Shown: one piece after another, positions 50,821-59,938 of the stretch
Position numbering within the stretch: position 1 is the first letter of the stretch
Layout: every line of letters starts with the position of its first letter
Source of the DNA: Dethiosulfatarculus sandiegensis
GTDB taxonomy: Bacteria; Desulfobacterota; Desulfarculia; Desulfarculales; Desulfarculaceae
DNA length: 64,000 nt
Assembly (NCBI RefSeq): GCF_000931935.2
Contig: NZ_AZAC01000021.1
Coordinates: 1 to 64,000 of the forward strand
Reading direction: 5' to 3'
Translations under genes and position numbers: made by a program
Notes under the pieces: model-generated
Database searches by the model: none
Told to the model about the DNA's origin: nothing
The model's input: the letters and a program-made list of their open reading frames with translations, nothing else

Positions 50821-51741
50821 ATGGCCAACGTGGCAGTAGTTTTTCCGGGACAAGGTTCCCAATATGTAGGCATGGGGCAGGCCTTTTGCCAGGCCTCTGC
50901 TGAAGCAGCCAAGATCATGACCCAGGCCGAGGAGGCAAGCGGGCTTCCCATTAAAAAGCTTTGCTTTGAAGGCCCCATGGATGAACTAACCCTCACCGTG
51001 AACCTGCAGCCCTCGGTGGTGGCGGTGGATCTCATCTGCTGGCAGGCCCTTTTGAAAAAAGGGCTGGAGGTCAAGGCGGTTGCCGGTCACTCCCTGGGCG
51101 AGTACCCGGCATTGGTGGCCGCAGGCGCCCTTGATAACGCCAAGTGCATAGAGCTGGCGGCATTAAGGGGCAAACTCATGAACAGGGACGCAGAGGCCAA
51201 TCCCGGGGCCATGGCCGCGATTATGGGCCTTTCCCCTGAGCAGGTGGCCGAGATCACCGAAGACATAGACGGAGTGGTGCAGCCGGCCAACTATAACTCA
51301 CCCGCCCAGACTGTAATCACGGGGCTTAGGGAGGCGGTGAAGCAAGCTTCCGACCTGGCCAAGGAAAAAGGCGGCAAGGCCATTCCCCTCAAGGTGAGCG
51401 GCGCCTGGCACAGCCCCTTGATGGCAGACGCCAAAAAAGACATGGAACAGGCCATAGAACAGGTTTCTTTTACTGACCCGGCCCGTCTTTTGGCCCCCAA
51501 CACCACAGGCGCTCCCACCGACCAGGCCGACGAGATCAAGGCTCAATTAAAAGAGCAACTCACCTCGCCGGTGAGATGGGTGCAGACTGTAAACGCACTG
51601 ATGGACCAGGGTATAGACACCTTTATTGAAGCCGGTCCCAAGACCGTATTGACCGGTCTGATCAAGAAGACCACCAAACAGGTGCGGGTGCTTAACTTTG
51701 ACACCCCTGAAACCCTGGAAAAGGTACTGGAAGCTCTATAG
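50821..51741 (+). CDS. fabD: Malonyl-CoA:acyl-carrier-protein transacylase
   Basis: 306 residues. It loads malonate onto ACP for fatty acid synthesis. V-V-F-P-G-Q-G-S-Q-Y-V-G-M-G is at 6-19, the nucleophile Ser91 in G-H-S-L-G-E-Y (89-95) and the catalytic His in G-A-W-H-S-P-L-M (about 198-205). Start ATG 50821 with an AAAGG site. It is not in a fab operon in this window; neighbours are glgC and an XRE regulator. Confidence 0.95.
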   Translation: MANVAVVFPGQGSQYVGMGQAFCQASAEAAKIMTQAEEASGLPIKKLCFEGPMDELTLTVNLQPSVVAVDLICWQALLKKGLEVKAVAGHSLGEYPALVAAGALDNAKCIELAALRGKLMNRDAEANPGAMAAIMGLSPEQVAEITEDIDGVVQPANYNSPAQTVITGLREAVKQASDLAKEKGGKAIPLKVSGAWHSPLMADAKKDMEQAIEQVSFTDPARLLAPNTTGAPTDQADEIKAQLKEQLTSPVRWVQTVNALMDQGIDTFIEAGPKTVLTGLIKKTTKQVRVLNFDTPETLEKVLEAL

Positions 51742-51763
51742 CCTTTTTAAACAGGAATAACCA

Positions 51764-51803
51764 GGGCCGGAAGTCAACCCACATCTTGGTTTCCGGCCCT
51801 TTA
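51764..51803 (+). terminator. Intrinsic terminator after fabD
   Basis: GGGCCGGAA, 18-nt loop, TTCCGGCCC, then TTTAGCC. Located 22 nt after the stop. Confidence 0.75.
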
Positions 51804-52114
51804 GCCAAGGCTTTTACAATCTGAATTACCCTGCAATTGATGTTGCTTAGATAAAAAATTCCTTCCCAATCGGGTTCTAGCCTCCAAAATAGACCACATA
51901 AAAGAGAGGTTTACCCGGTCTTCAGGTTGACCTGAGAGCCGATGGCCGATTATTTTAGCAAATAGGCTAAACACCATGCCCAAGCAGTCCCGGGGACTTT
52001 TTGAAATGAAAGACTAAAATGGAAGCGTCTTTTCCGGGGGCAACGCCCTTGGCTCACCCCATCATGACTGTCGGCCGGCTAAAACAGGATGAACCCGCCA
52101 GGGAGGATTAACTC
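51804..52114. other. 311-bp non-coding gap before the XRE-cupin gene
   Basis: No supported ORF, repeat or RNA gene. A short palindrome CAGGTTGACCTG lies at about 51923-51934. A strong GGGAGG site precedes the next gene. The promoter was not identified. Confidence 0.4.
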
Positions 52115-52804
52115 ATGGCCAGTGACGAGCAAAACAAAAAACCAGGCAAGGCCCGTGACTATGTGGGAACATCCCAGGAAAACGATTTTCTGCGTTCTGT
52201 GGACGAGGTGGCTCAACACGATGAGCAACAGATTCAGGAAGATCTGCCCATGGGACAGAGGATCAGGGACCTGCGCCTGGAAAAGGGCTTGTCAATGCTG
52301 GATATAGCCAGGCGCACAGGACTGGACCAGGCCTATCTGCATGAAATCGAACAAGGCCGGGTCAATCCTCCTCTCGGCATTCTGGTGAAGCTGGGCAAGG
52401 CGCTGGATATGAAAATGGGGGCCTTTATCAGCAGTAAAAGCGACAAGGCCTACAGTGTGGTGCGCAAGGGCCAACGAAGGGCCATGAGCCGCTATCCCGA
52501 CACACGCCAGACCAGCTATGGTTATTCCTACCACAGTCTGGCCCCGGACAAGGCCAACCGGGCCATGGAACCGGTCATGGTCACCCTTACCGACCAGGGC
52601 ATGGATGTGGAGCCCTCCAGTCATGAAGGGCAGGAGTTTGTCTTTGTGCTGGAAGGAGAGATGGAGCTGACTATTGGCGGCAAGGTGGAGGTTCTGGGCC
52701 CAGGCGACAGCATCTATTATGACTCAACCGAACCCCATGTGTTGAAGCCCCATGGAAAAGGCCCCACCACCATCCTGGCGGTGCTTTACGATGCGGAAAA
52801 GTAG
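52115..52804 (+). CDS. XRE-family regulator with cupin sensor domain
   Basis: 229 residues, ATG 52115 with GGGAGG nine nt upstream. After a charged 45-residue N-terminal segment, a helix-turn-helix (about 49-105; M-G-Q-R-I-R-D-L-R-L-E-K-G-L-S, then D-Q-A-Y-L-H-E-I-E-Q-G) binds DNA. A cupin barrel fills the last third, with E-G-Q-E-F-V-F-V-L-E-G-E-M-E-L near 170-184 and D-S-T-E-P-H near 205-210. Such proteins are single-component sensors of small ligands; ligand and target genes are unknown. Confidence 0.9.
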   Translation: MASDEQNKKPGKARDYVGTSQENDFLRSVDEVAQHDEQQIQEDLPMGQRIRDLRLEKGLSMLDIARRTGLDQAYLHEIEQGRVNPPLGILVKLGKALDMKMGAFISSKSDKAYSVVRKGQRRAMSRYPDTRQTSYGYSYHSLAPDKANRAMEPVMVTLTDQGMDVEPSSHEGQEFVFVLEGEMELTIGGKVEVLGPGDSIYYDSTEPHVLKPHGKGPTTILAVLYDAEK

Positions 52805-52823
52805 CTGAGAAGACAGCAAACAG

Positions 52824-52858
52824 GACGCCTTGACCAAAAAAAGAAAAGGCGTCTTTAA
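52824..52858 (+). terminator. Terminator after the XRE-cupin gene
   Basis: GACGCCTT, 14-nt A-rich loop, AAGGCGTC, then TTTAATT. It starts 19 nt after the stop and overlaps the end of the leftward pseudogene. Confidence 0.75.
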
Positions 52859-54006
52859 TTATGTCCGGCTTTTTTTAGCAACGGAATTACGCGGGCTTCC
52901 ACCAGATCGGCCACCTTTTAAGCCCCGCCTTCATTAAAATGACAGTCATCGTAAAAGACCGTGGTGTCTTTGGGTAACAACTCGGCCAGGTCCAGGCAGG
53001 GGTATTTCTCCTGCTTGCGCAGGTTTTTCAAAAGACGGTTATACTGATCCATTCCCCGGGCCAGACTGGCGGCGGAATAATACTCACTTCCCCCCTGCCC
53101 CCCTTGTAACCCAGCCAAAGCATTTTCTTCTGATAATCAGTCAAGTTTTTCGACCGCAAGGTGGGCTGGGTGAGGAACAGCGCCTTTTTAGCTTGTCTTT
53201 TCAACTCGGCCATGATGGTCAGCAGATTGGATTCATATTCTGCCAGGCCCGGCTTCAAATCCGGCAAATGATCAACTATAACGGCCTTGGCCCTGGCCAT
53301 TCTCCAACGCACAAAAGGATGCACCGGATCAGGCTGTGCGGGCTCCCCCCAACCCAAGGCAGTTTTATGTTTTGCAGCAACTGCACGGCCTTTAAGTTCT
53401 TGGGAAAGGAAAAAAACCTGTCCGGATGCACTGAAAAGGCCCGTCTCACCTGGCGCCTTTGATGGCGGCCGCTTTTGAGATAACCGGGGTCGTAATCATG
53501 ATCCCGTTCCAGGCGCAGTAGAAGATCATTTATTCCCAACAAAAGAATGACCAAGTCTGTTCGGGGATGTTAGGCCAACCTGGAAAATGTGGTCCCTGAT
53601 GTTGTGCCCGCTCATGCCCGCATTACCAACCCAGGCCGGAAAGCCCTTTTGGCGCAACTTTTCCTGCAATAAAAAGGGCCAGGTCTTTTCCTGATTAAGG
53701 GCCAGGCACTCTGTGGTGCTGCCGCCCAGGGCGCACCACGGGAAAGGCGTCTTTTGCCATCTCCCCCGCCCTGAACCCTTGGGAATTGATCTTAAGTTCG
53801 GCGCTTTTTTGCAGGCCCGGAAACCCCTTCTCCGGAATCAAAGACACCCGGCTGTGCTTAGGCTGCCAAACACAAAACAAAGGCCCGGAGTTTTTTATGA
53901 GCAAGCCATGACCCAATTTAAAAAGGGCAATGCCAACCGCCACACCAGCCAAAACCAGCCCCAACTTGGCAAGCCGTTTCTTCAAACCGGCAAAGAGCAT
54001 TCCCAA
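52855..54006 (-). pseudogene. Decayed SGNH/GDSL-type hydrolase gene
   Basis: Fragments in three frames together give one membrane-anchored SGNH protein. The N-terminus (54006-53735) has a transmembrane helix and I-N-S-Q-G-F-R. A one-base shift then opens A-L-G-G-S-T-T-E (block I, near 53730). Another shift gives V-I-L-L-L-G-I-N-D (block III, near 53545). Two more shifts, both at runs of six or seven G/C (about 53350 and 53095), lead to D-D-C-H-F-N-E-G-G-A with the Asp/His pair, then an in-frame TAA at 52918 before a natural-looking tail. Five disruptions, so it should be inactive. Confidence 0.8.
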
Positions 54007-54401
54007 AAACCCATAGGTTTAAGTATGCCCATAGATATTACTAAATTATTTGACTGACGGTCACTCAATGGATTAAAAGGCAGAGATCTGTCCGGTAATC
54101 GAACAAGACAGGAAAAGAAAAAAGCTTAAGCTTGAGCCGGTCAGCTCCATGAAAAGTTGCCTGGAAAAAACAAGGTTCCACGCCTTGCCGCAGGCTACAG
54201 CCGCCGTCATCCCAAAACATGAGCAGCAACCGCCGAACCGGAACAATTCACCAAACCGAAGCGCAGGCCATGGACGGCCTGCCGGGCGCAAGCCCGAGAA
54301 AAAGCCAGGATTCACTCCCGGCTTTTTCCACAAGCCTCAGGCCAGGACGGCCTGGGGCGGACTAAATAACCGGCCTGAGGCGGACACAATAACAGAAAAG
54401 A
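54007..54401. other. 395-bp non-coding gap
   Basis: No supported ORF. Besides the terminator at 54299-54327, an inverted repeat CCTCAGGCC...GGCCTGAGG with a 28-nt loop lies at 54335-54380, just past the acyl-CoA dehydrogenase stop on the minus strand. Confidence 0.5.
54299..54327 (-). terminator. Terminator after the acyl-CoA dehydrogenase gene
   Basis: AAAGCCGGGA, loop GTGAA, TCCTGGCTTTTT on the minus strand: a 10-bp stem with one G-U pair and a T tract. A runs on the other side make it bidirectional. Confidence 0.75.
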
Positions 54402-55553
54402 TCATATAACCCCAATCAACCTGGCGATCACCAGCCTTTGGATCTCGCTGGTTCCCTCGCCAATGGTTAACAGCTTCTGGTCCCGGAAAAAACGCTCCAC
54501 ATCATATTCCTTCATCAGGCCATAGCCGCCGTGGAGCTGCACCGCCTCGGCAGCCACCCGGCCCATCACCTCTGAGGCAAAGAGCTTGGCCATGGCGGCA
54601 TGCTTGCTGAAATTCTTGTGCTTGTCCTTTAACCAGCAGGCCTTGTGGAGTAAAAGCCTTGCAGCTTCTATCTCAAGCGCCATATCCGCCAATTTAAAGG
54701 CATTAATTTGAAAAGAAGAGATGGCCCTGCCAAACTGCTCCCTTTCCTTGGCATAGCGCATGGCCAGGTCATAAGCTCCCTGGGCCCCGCCCACCCCCAT
54801 GGCTCCGATGGAGAGTCTGCCTGCGTCAAGGGTCTCAAGCATCTGGTGAAAACCGCTGCCCTTTTTGCCGAGCATGTTTTCCGCGGGCACCCGGCAGTCT
54901 TCAAAATAAAGCTCACTGGTGTTGGATCCCCGCCACATCAGCTTTTGGTGCATCTCCCTGGCCTCAAAGCCGGGAGTGCCGAGTTCAACCAAAAAGCAGG
55001 TCAGTTCGGGATGTTTATCATCCCTGGTGCCGGTGCGGGCCATTACCGTGACCCCTCGGCTGATGGAAGTGCTGGCATTGGTGATAAAAATCTTGGAACC
55101 GTTTATCACCCACTCATTGCCGTCTTTTACAGCCACCGTGGCGGCGCTGCCGGCATCGGAACCCGCGTTGGGTTCAGTTAAGCCAAATCCCCACAGGGCC
55201 TTGCCCGTGCAAAGGTCGGGCAGGTATTTTCTTTTCTGCTCTTCATTTCCATAGTAAAAAAGCGGCCCGATACCCAGGGAATTTCCAGCCGCAATGGTGG
55301 CGGCGTGGGAACCGTCCACCCGGGCTATCTCCTCCACAGCCAGGATGTAGGAAATATAATCCATGCCTCCGCCGCCATAAGCCTCGTCCACCACTATGCC
55401 AAAGAGCCCCAGCTCCCCCATGGCGCGGCAGGTGTCAAGGCTGAACTCCTCCTTTTCATCCAGCTCACCCGCCACTGGTGCTATGACTTCCCGGGCAAAG
55501 TCCCGCACGGTTTTACGCAAGATCTCCTGTTCCATGGACAGCTCAAATTCCAT
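54402..55553 (-). CDS. Acyl-CoA dehydrogenase
   Basis: 383 residues from ATG 55553, chosen because GGAGG lies close upstream and the length is then standard. FAD enzyme that forms the alpha-beta double bond of acyl-CoA. G-F-G-L-T-E-P-N-A-G-S-D-A-G-S (about 122-136) is the FAD/substrate signature, and G-G-Y-G-L-M-K-E-Y-D-V-E-R-F-F-R-D (about 345-361) contains the usual catalytic Glu. The G-E-G-T-S-E-I-Q-R end is typical. Substrate chain length or branching cannot be read. It is a single gene between two terminators. Confidence 0.9.
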   Translation of the reverse strand: MEFELSMEQEILRKTVRDFAREVIAPVAGELDEKEEFSLDTCRAMGELGLFGIVVDEAYGGGGMDYISYILAVEEIARVDGSHAATIAAGNSLGIGPLFYYGNEEQKRKYLPDLCTGKALWGFGLTEPNAGSDAGSAATVAVKDGNEWVINGSKIFITNASTSISRGVTVMARTGTRDDKHPELTCFLVELGTPGFEAREMHQKLMWRGSNTSELYFEDCRVPAENMLGKKGSGFHQMLETLDAGRLSIGAMGVGGAQGAYDLAMRYAKEREQFGRAISSFQINAFKLADMALEIEAARLLLHKACWLKDKHKNFSKHAAMAKLFASEVMGRVAAEAVQLHGGYGLMKEYDVERFFRDQKLLTIGEGTSEIQRLVIARLIGVI

Positions 55554-55736
55554 CGGCCCCTCCATGCCGGATTCTAAGTTCCTCCTCCCATTGATTCCAC
55601 CATATATAATCACCTGTAGTCAGGTCAAGATAAGAGGAATTATCATTTACCCGAAATTAAATATGTCAAAAAGAGACAAGGCCTGGGAAAGAAGAGTAAA
55701 GGCTTAATTTAAACTAGCACATATTGAATCCGGCGA

Positions 55737-55764
55737 TTGACAAACCGGCCTTTTTTTTTAAAAA
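55737..55764 (+). promoter_or_regulatory. Candidate promoter for the btuB riboswitch leader
   Basis: TTGACA (55737-55742), 16-nt spacer with a T run, TAAAAA (55759-55764, 4/6). Located about 25 nt upstream of the riboswitch. Confidence 0.45.
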
Positions 55765-55791
55765 TGAGAGCAAATAAAAAAACCGGTTCTT

Positions 55792-55985
55792 TAGGCGCTC
55801 ATGTTGAATTACCAACTTGCTTAGAGATCAAAAGGGAAGACGGTGTAATTCCGTCGCGGTCCCGCCGCTGTAATCGGGGACAAAAGCCGCTAAAAAGCCA
55901 CTGGCGAAAAAAATCGTTGGGAAGGCGCGGCGAGTAGGTTGATCCGTAAGTCAGAAGACCTACCGGTTTTGAAGATTTCCGCATA
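55792..55985 (+). ncRNA. Cobalamin riboswitch upstream of btuB
   Basis: The core is recognisable: GGGAA...CGGTGTAATTCCG, CGGTCCCGCCGCTGTAA, AGCCACTGG, GGGAAGGCG, and the B12 box GTAAGTCAGAAGACCTACC (55946-55964). It senses adenosylcobalamin and lowers btuB expression. Boundaries are approximate. A terminator lies about 90 nt downstream. Confidence 0.93.
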
Positions 55986-56074
55986 TTCGGCGAGGACCGA
56001 AGGCGGTGCCCCTTTTTTAAGCGGGTCCGCCTAAAGGCGGTATCCAAAAGGGGTGACCAAGAAGAACGGGTGCA

Positions 56075-56114
56075 GTCCCCCATGCCTTTAAAAGGCATGG
56101 GGGACTTTTGTTTT
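56075..56114 (+). terminator. Riboswitch-linked terminator before btuB
   Basis: GTCCCCCATGCCTTTT and AAAAGGCATGGGGGAC form a perfect stem followed by TTTTGTTTT, 40 nt before the btuB start. It is the likely off-switch of the cobalamin riboswitch; GGTGCAGTCCCCC just before it occurs also in the btuF leader. Confidence 0.9.
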
Positions 56115-56154
56115 AATCAACTCACTTATGAAAAGAGCAGGAAGGGAAAATAAA

Positions 56155-58002
56155 ATGAAGAGTATGCGCCTTAGGGCCAAGCTGTTGATCTGTTCAGCGG
56201 CAGTCTGTGCCATGGCCCTGGCCACACCAGCCTGGGCCGTGGTGAAAACAACCCAGCCTAGTATGGTTGTCACCGCAACCAGGACCACAGAAGATGTGGC
56301 CGAAGTCTCCAGTTCCGTTTCCGTGATTACAGCCAAGGATATTGAAGAAAAAGGCATTACCGATTTTGCCGATGCCTTAAGGGAAACTCCGGGCCTTTGG
56401 GTTTATGGCAACGGTCCCTTTGGCGGCCAGACCAGCCTGAGCATCAGGGGAGCCGGGGCAAGCCAGACTTCGATACTCTTGGACGGGGTGCGCATTGCAG
56501 ATCCCATCTCAACCGATAACTCCTTTAACCTGGGCCTGTACTCAGTCAACGGAATCAGCCAGATAGAGGTGGTGCGCGGTCCCCAGTCCACTCTTTACGG
56601 CTCCCAGGCCATGGCCGGCGTGGTCAACCTTATCACTGCCAAGGGCCAGGGCGATCCCAAGGCCTGGTTCTCTTTTGAAGGGGGCTCTCACAAAACCATA
56701 CTGGGTCAGATGGGGACCAAGGGGCAGATCGAAAACTTGAACTTCAACGTCTCTGCCGCAAGCTTGACCACAGACGGCATCTCCAAGGCCCAGGACACCC
56801 AGGAAGACGACGGCTACAAGAGAACCCAGTTGAACGGTCGCATCGGCTGGGAGTTCAGCGACAAGGCCGAACTCTATTTCATCGGTTATTTCAACAATTC
56901 AGACATGGATTATGACAGCTTCTATGCCGGCCCCGCAGACTCCCTGGACAGTGAAAAAACAAATTCCTACACCGGCATTCTGGGCTTTGACCAAAAGATC
57001 CTTGACTGGTGGGACCACAAAATCACCCTGTCTCAGGGAGAGATCAAAAGGGACTACAGCGACAGCTCGGAGTACAAATCTCTTTTAAATACAGCCAAAT
57101 GGCAGCACAACCTACATTACAAGAACCTGAACACCCTGACTCTGGGCGTGGACTGGGAAGAAGAAAAAGGCGATTACAACAACCCGCTTTACTTTGACTC
57201 TCTTCCTGAAAAATCCACCCACACCACAGGCTTGTTCCTGCAGGACAGGCTGAGCCTTTTTGAGGCCCTTTATATAACCGCCGGCATACGCGCAGACGAT
57301 CACAGCGAATTCGGCAGCAAGACCACCTATCGCCTGGGCGCGGCTTATCTGCTCAGGAACCTGGGCACCACCTTTAAGGCCAACTACGGCACCGGTTTTA
57401 AGGCCCCTTCGCTCTACCAGCTCTACAGCCCCTATGGCAACAAGGATCTGGACCCCGAAGAGAGCACCGGCTGGGACGTTGGTGTGGAGCAGAAGCTCTG
57501 GCAGGACAAGATCCGCCTGGGCCTCACCTACTTCCATCTCAAAACAGACGATCTCATCGCCTGGAACTTTGCCACCTGGAAGTACTACAACGTGGACGAA
57601 GCCAAGTCCCACGGCATCGAGGCCTTTGCCTCCATTGATGTCTGCCCCTGGCTGACCCTGGACGGCACCTACACCTTAACCGACACCGAGGACGAATCCA
57701 CAGGCAAGGAACTGATCTACCGCCCCAAGGACAAGGTCAGCTTCGGCGCCAGGATCGCCCCCATGGACAAATTGGTGTTGAGGCTTTACGGCATCTATGT
57801 GGGAGATCGCTACACCGACGCCGCCAACACAGAACAGGTGGACGCCTATGTAACGATGAACGCCTCTGCCAGCTACAAGTTGAACGAGGTCTTCACCCTG
57901 TTCGGGCGAGTGGTGAACCTGTTTGACGAGGACTATGAAGAGGTCAAGGACTACAGCACCCTGGGCTTCTCAACCTTCTTCGGCATCAGGGCTGAATTCT
58001 AA
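56155..58002 (+). CDS. btuB: TonB-dependent outer-membrane receptor, probable cobalamin transporter
   Basis: 615 residues from ATG 56155 (GGAAGGG upstream); an ATG at 56128 lacks a site. Signal peptide (about 1-28, hydrophobic core ending P-A-W-A), then a TonB-box-like T-Q-P-S-M-V-V-T-A-T-R (about 33-43), the plug domain (to about 155, with V-E-V-V-R-G-P-Q-S-T-L-Y-G-S) and a 22-strand barrel ending in aromatic F. The cobalamin riboswitch and the convergent btuFCD genes identify the substrate as a corrinoid. Confidence 0.93.
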   Translation: MKSMRLRAKLLICSAAVCAMALATPAWAVVKTTQPSMVVTATRTTEDVAEVSSSVSVITAKDIEEKGITDFADALRETPGLWVYGNGPFGGQTSLSIRGAGASQTSILLDGVRIADPISTDNSFNLGLYSVNGISQIEVVRGPQSTLYGSQAMAGVVNLITAKGQGDPKAWFSFEGGSHKTILGQMGTKGQIENLNFNVSAASLTTDGISKAQDTQEDDGYKRTQLNGRIGWEFSDKAELYFIGYFNNSDMDYDSFYAGPADSLDSEKTNSYTGILGFDQKILDWWDHKITLSQGEIKRDYSDSSEYKSLLNTAKWQHNLHYKNLNTLTLGVDWEEEKGDYNNPLYFDSLPEKSTHTTGLFLQDRLSLFEALYITAGIRADDHSEFGSKTTYRLGAAYLLRNLGTTFKANYGTGFKAPSLYQLYSPYGNKDLDPEESTGWDVGVEQKLWQDKIRLGLTYFHLKTDDLIAWNFATWKYYNVDEAKSHGIEAFASIDVCPWLTLDGTYTLTDTEDESTGKELIYRPKDKVSFGARIAPMDKLVLRLYGIYVGDRYTDAANTEQVDAYVTMNASASYKLNEVFTLFGRVVNLFDEDYEEVKDYSTLGFSTFFGIRAEF

Positions 58003-58020
58003 AAAACCATTTTAGGCAAT

Positions 58021-58056
58021 AAAAAACCGGCAACTGTTTGCGCAGTTGCCGGTTTT
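58021..58056 (+). terminator. Bidirectional terminator between btuB and btuD
   Basis: AAACCGGCAACTG, 6-nt loop, CAGTTGCCGGTTTT with A and T tracts on both sides; it separates the convergent btuB and btuFCD transcripts. Confidence 0.9.
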
Positions 58057-58088
58057 CCAGCTTGCTGACAAAGTCCTTTTGGACTTTT

Positions 58089-58943
58089 TCAGAGGGCACT
58101 TGGCAAAAACGCGGTTTTACCACGCCGGTATTTTTCAGGCCCGGGATGCGGGATAAGGGTTATACGGGGGCGTCCCCGGGTGGGTTCCTGATCCAGGTGA
58201 ACCTTGACCCCATAGGCAGTCTCCAAAAGATCTTCACGCAACACTTCCTCGGGCCTGCCCTGGGCCAGGGCGCTGCCCCGGGCCAAAAGCACCAGCCGAT
58301 CACAGAACATGGAAGACAAATTCAGATCATGACTTACCAGGCATACTGCCCGATGGTTGTATCCACTGAACTCCTCCAAAATCTCCATCACCCTAAGCTG
58401 ATGGTCCATATCCAGGGCGCTGGTGGGTTCATCCAGCAAAAGAACCTGCGGCTCCGCGGCCAGGGCCCTGGCCAGGGCCAGTCTCTGACGTTCTCCGCCG
58501 GAGAGCTGGCCGCACTTGCGCGATGCCAATGAGCTGAGGCCTGTCTCCAAAAGGGCCTTGTTTGCTGCGTCCAGGTCTTTATCATCTTCAAAAAGGTTGC
58601 GCCCCATGCGCACATAGCGGCCGCTCAAGGCGGTTTCCAGGGCGGTCATGCCATTGCTGAGCTGGGGGTTCTGGGGAGAAAGCCCCAAGACCTCGGCAAC
58701 CTTGGGCCGGGGCATTTGCAAGATATCGGCCCCTTTTAACAAAACCCGACCGGTCTTTGCCTTCATCAAGCCGGAGAGTATGCCCAAGAGAGTTGACTTG
58801 CCGCTGCCGTTGGGGCCGATGATGCCCAAGATTTCACCGGGGAAAAGTTCAAGTGAAACATCGTTAAATACGGGATTGTCACCATAGGCATAGCCAAGTG
58901 ACTCTGCCTTGAGCAAGGCCTCTTTGAGTTGAGCTACAGCCAT
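58089..58943 (-). CDS. btuD: Corrinoid/iron-chelate ABC transporter ATPase
   Basis: 284 residues from ATG 58943, which overlaps the btuC stop by 10 nt; a longer reading to 59039 lies inside btuC. Walker A G-P-N-G-S-G-K-S-T is near 45-53, the signature L-S-G-G-E-R-Q-R near 147-154 and Walker B V-L-L-L-D-E-P-T near 168-175. The FepC/BtuD subgroup is clear; cobalamin is assigned from the riboswitch and neighbours. Confidence 0.92.
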   Translation of the reverse strand: MAVAQLKEALLKAESLGYAYGDNPVFNDVSLELFPGEILGIIGPNGSGKSTLLGILSGLMKAKTGRVLLKGADILQMPRPKVAEVLGLSPQNPQLSNGMTALETALSGRYVRMGRNLFEDDKDLDAANKALLETGLSSLASRKCGQLSGGERQRLALARALAAEPQVLLLDEPTSALDMDHQLRVMEILEEFSGYNHRAVCLVSHDLNLSSMFCDRLVLLARGSALAQGRPEEVLREDLLETAYGVKVHLDQEPTRGRPRITLIPHPGPEKYRRGKTAFLPSAL

Positions 58944-59938
58944 CTGGTGCCCCTTTTGACATAAAGCAGAAGGAAAAAGGGCGCCCCCAGACTGGCGGTG
59001 ATCACCCCTGCGGGCAGTTGGGCCGGGCTGATAAGGCACCTGGCCACAGTATCTGCCAGCAAAAGAAACAAGGCGCCAAAAAGGCCTGAGGCCGGAAGCA
59101 ACAGACGATGATCATTCCCCAATGCCATGCGCACCAGATGCGGCGCCATGAGCCCCACAAAACCGATCAGCCCGCCCAAGCAGACCGTGAGCCCGGCTAA
59201 AAGGCTGACCGCCACAAAAAGGCTCAGCTTGACTTGGTCCACATTCACTCCCAAGGCGCGGGCGGCCTGTTCACCGGAGTTTATAAGGTTGATCTCCCTG
59301 CTTCTGTAAAAGAAAAACCCGCCTACCAACAAAACCGCGGGTAAAAGAAGCCATGACTGTTCCAGGTTGGCCCCGCCCAGGTCTCCGTGCAGCCAGAACA
59401 TGATGGCATGGAGCTTCTGGTCAGTGGTAATGGAGATCACGAACATGATCACGGCCGTAAAGAACGCGTTTATGATCACCCCTGTGAGGATGAGTCCGCT
59501 AGACTCCAGCCTGCCGGACCTTCTACCCATGGTAAGCACCAGGAACATGGCTCCCAGCGCCCCGGCAAAGGCAAAACCGGCCCTGGGATAAAGCCCTGTG
59601 AGGCCAATGGAAAGAGCGATTACCGCTCCGGCCGCGGCCCCGCCGGAAACTCCCAGGATAAAAGGCTCGGCCAGGGGATTGCGCAAAAGCCCCTGAAAAA
59701 CCACCCCGCACATGCTCAAGGAGCCGCCGACCAATATGGCCAAAATCACCCTGGGCAAGCGGAAATTGGTCAGGATTACCTGTTCGGAAGATTTGAGCTC
59801 AGCCCCGGCCAGCCAGTTCAGCACCTCGGAGACCCCAATGGAGGCAGTGCCCGAGCTAAGGGCCCAAAGGGTTCCCAAAGCCAACAACAGCAAAAACCCC
59901 AGGCATACCCAAAAAACTTTCAGCGGGGTGACCCTCAT
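58934..59938 (-). CDS. btuC: Corrinoid ABC transporter permease, FecCD type
   Basis: 334 residues with about ten transmembrane helices. F-R-L-P-R-V-I-L-A-I-L-V-G-G-S-L-S-M-C-G near 59-78 and G-L-I-G-F-V-G-L-M-A-P-H-L-V-R near 258-272 are the FecCD signatures, the latter contacting the ATPase. It overlaps btuF by 4 nt and btuD by 10 nt. It imports B12 across the inner membrane. Confidence 0.93.
   Translation of the reverse strand: MRVTPLKVFWVCLGFLLLLALGTLWALSSGTASIGVSEVLNWLAGAELKSSEQVILTNFRLPRVILAILVGGSLSMCGVVFQGLLRNPLAEPFILGVSGGAAAGAVIALSIGLTGLYPRAGFAFAGALGAMFLVLTMGRRSGRLESSGLILTGVIINAFFTAVIMFVISITTDQKLHAIMFWLHGDLGGANLEQSWLLLPAVLLVGGFFFYRSREINLINSGEQAARALGVNVDQVKLSLFVAVSLLAGLTVCLGGLIGFVGLMAPHLVRMALGNDHRLLLPASGLFGALFLLLADTVARCLISPAQLPAGVITASLGAPFFLLLYVKRGTRWL

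Noticed and set aside
52855..54006. Programmed frameshifting to make an SGNH protein
   Set aside because: Four shifts in mixed directions plus a stop codon cannot be explained by programmed slippage; decay or sequence error is simpler.
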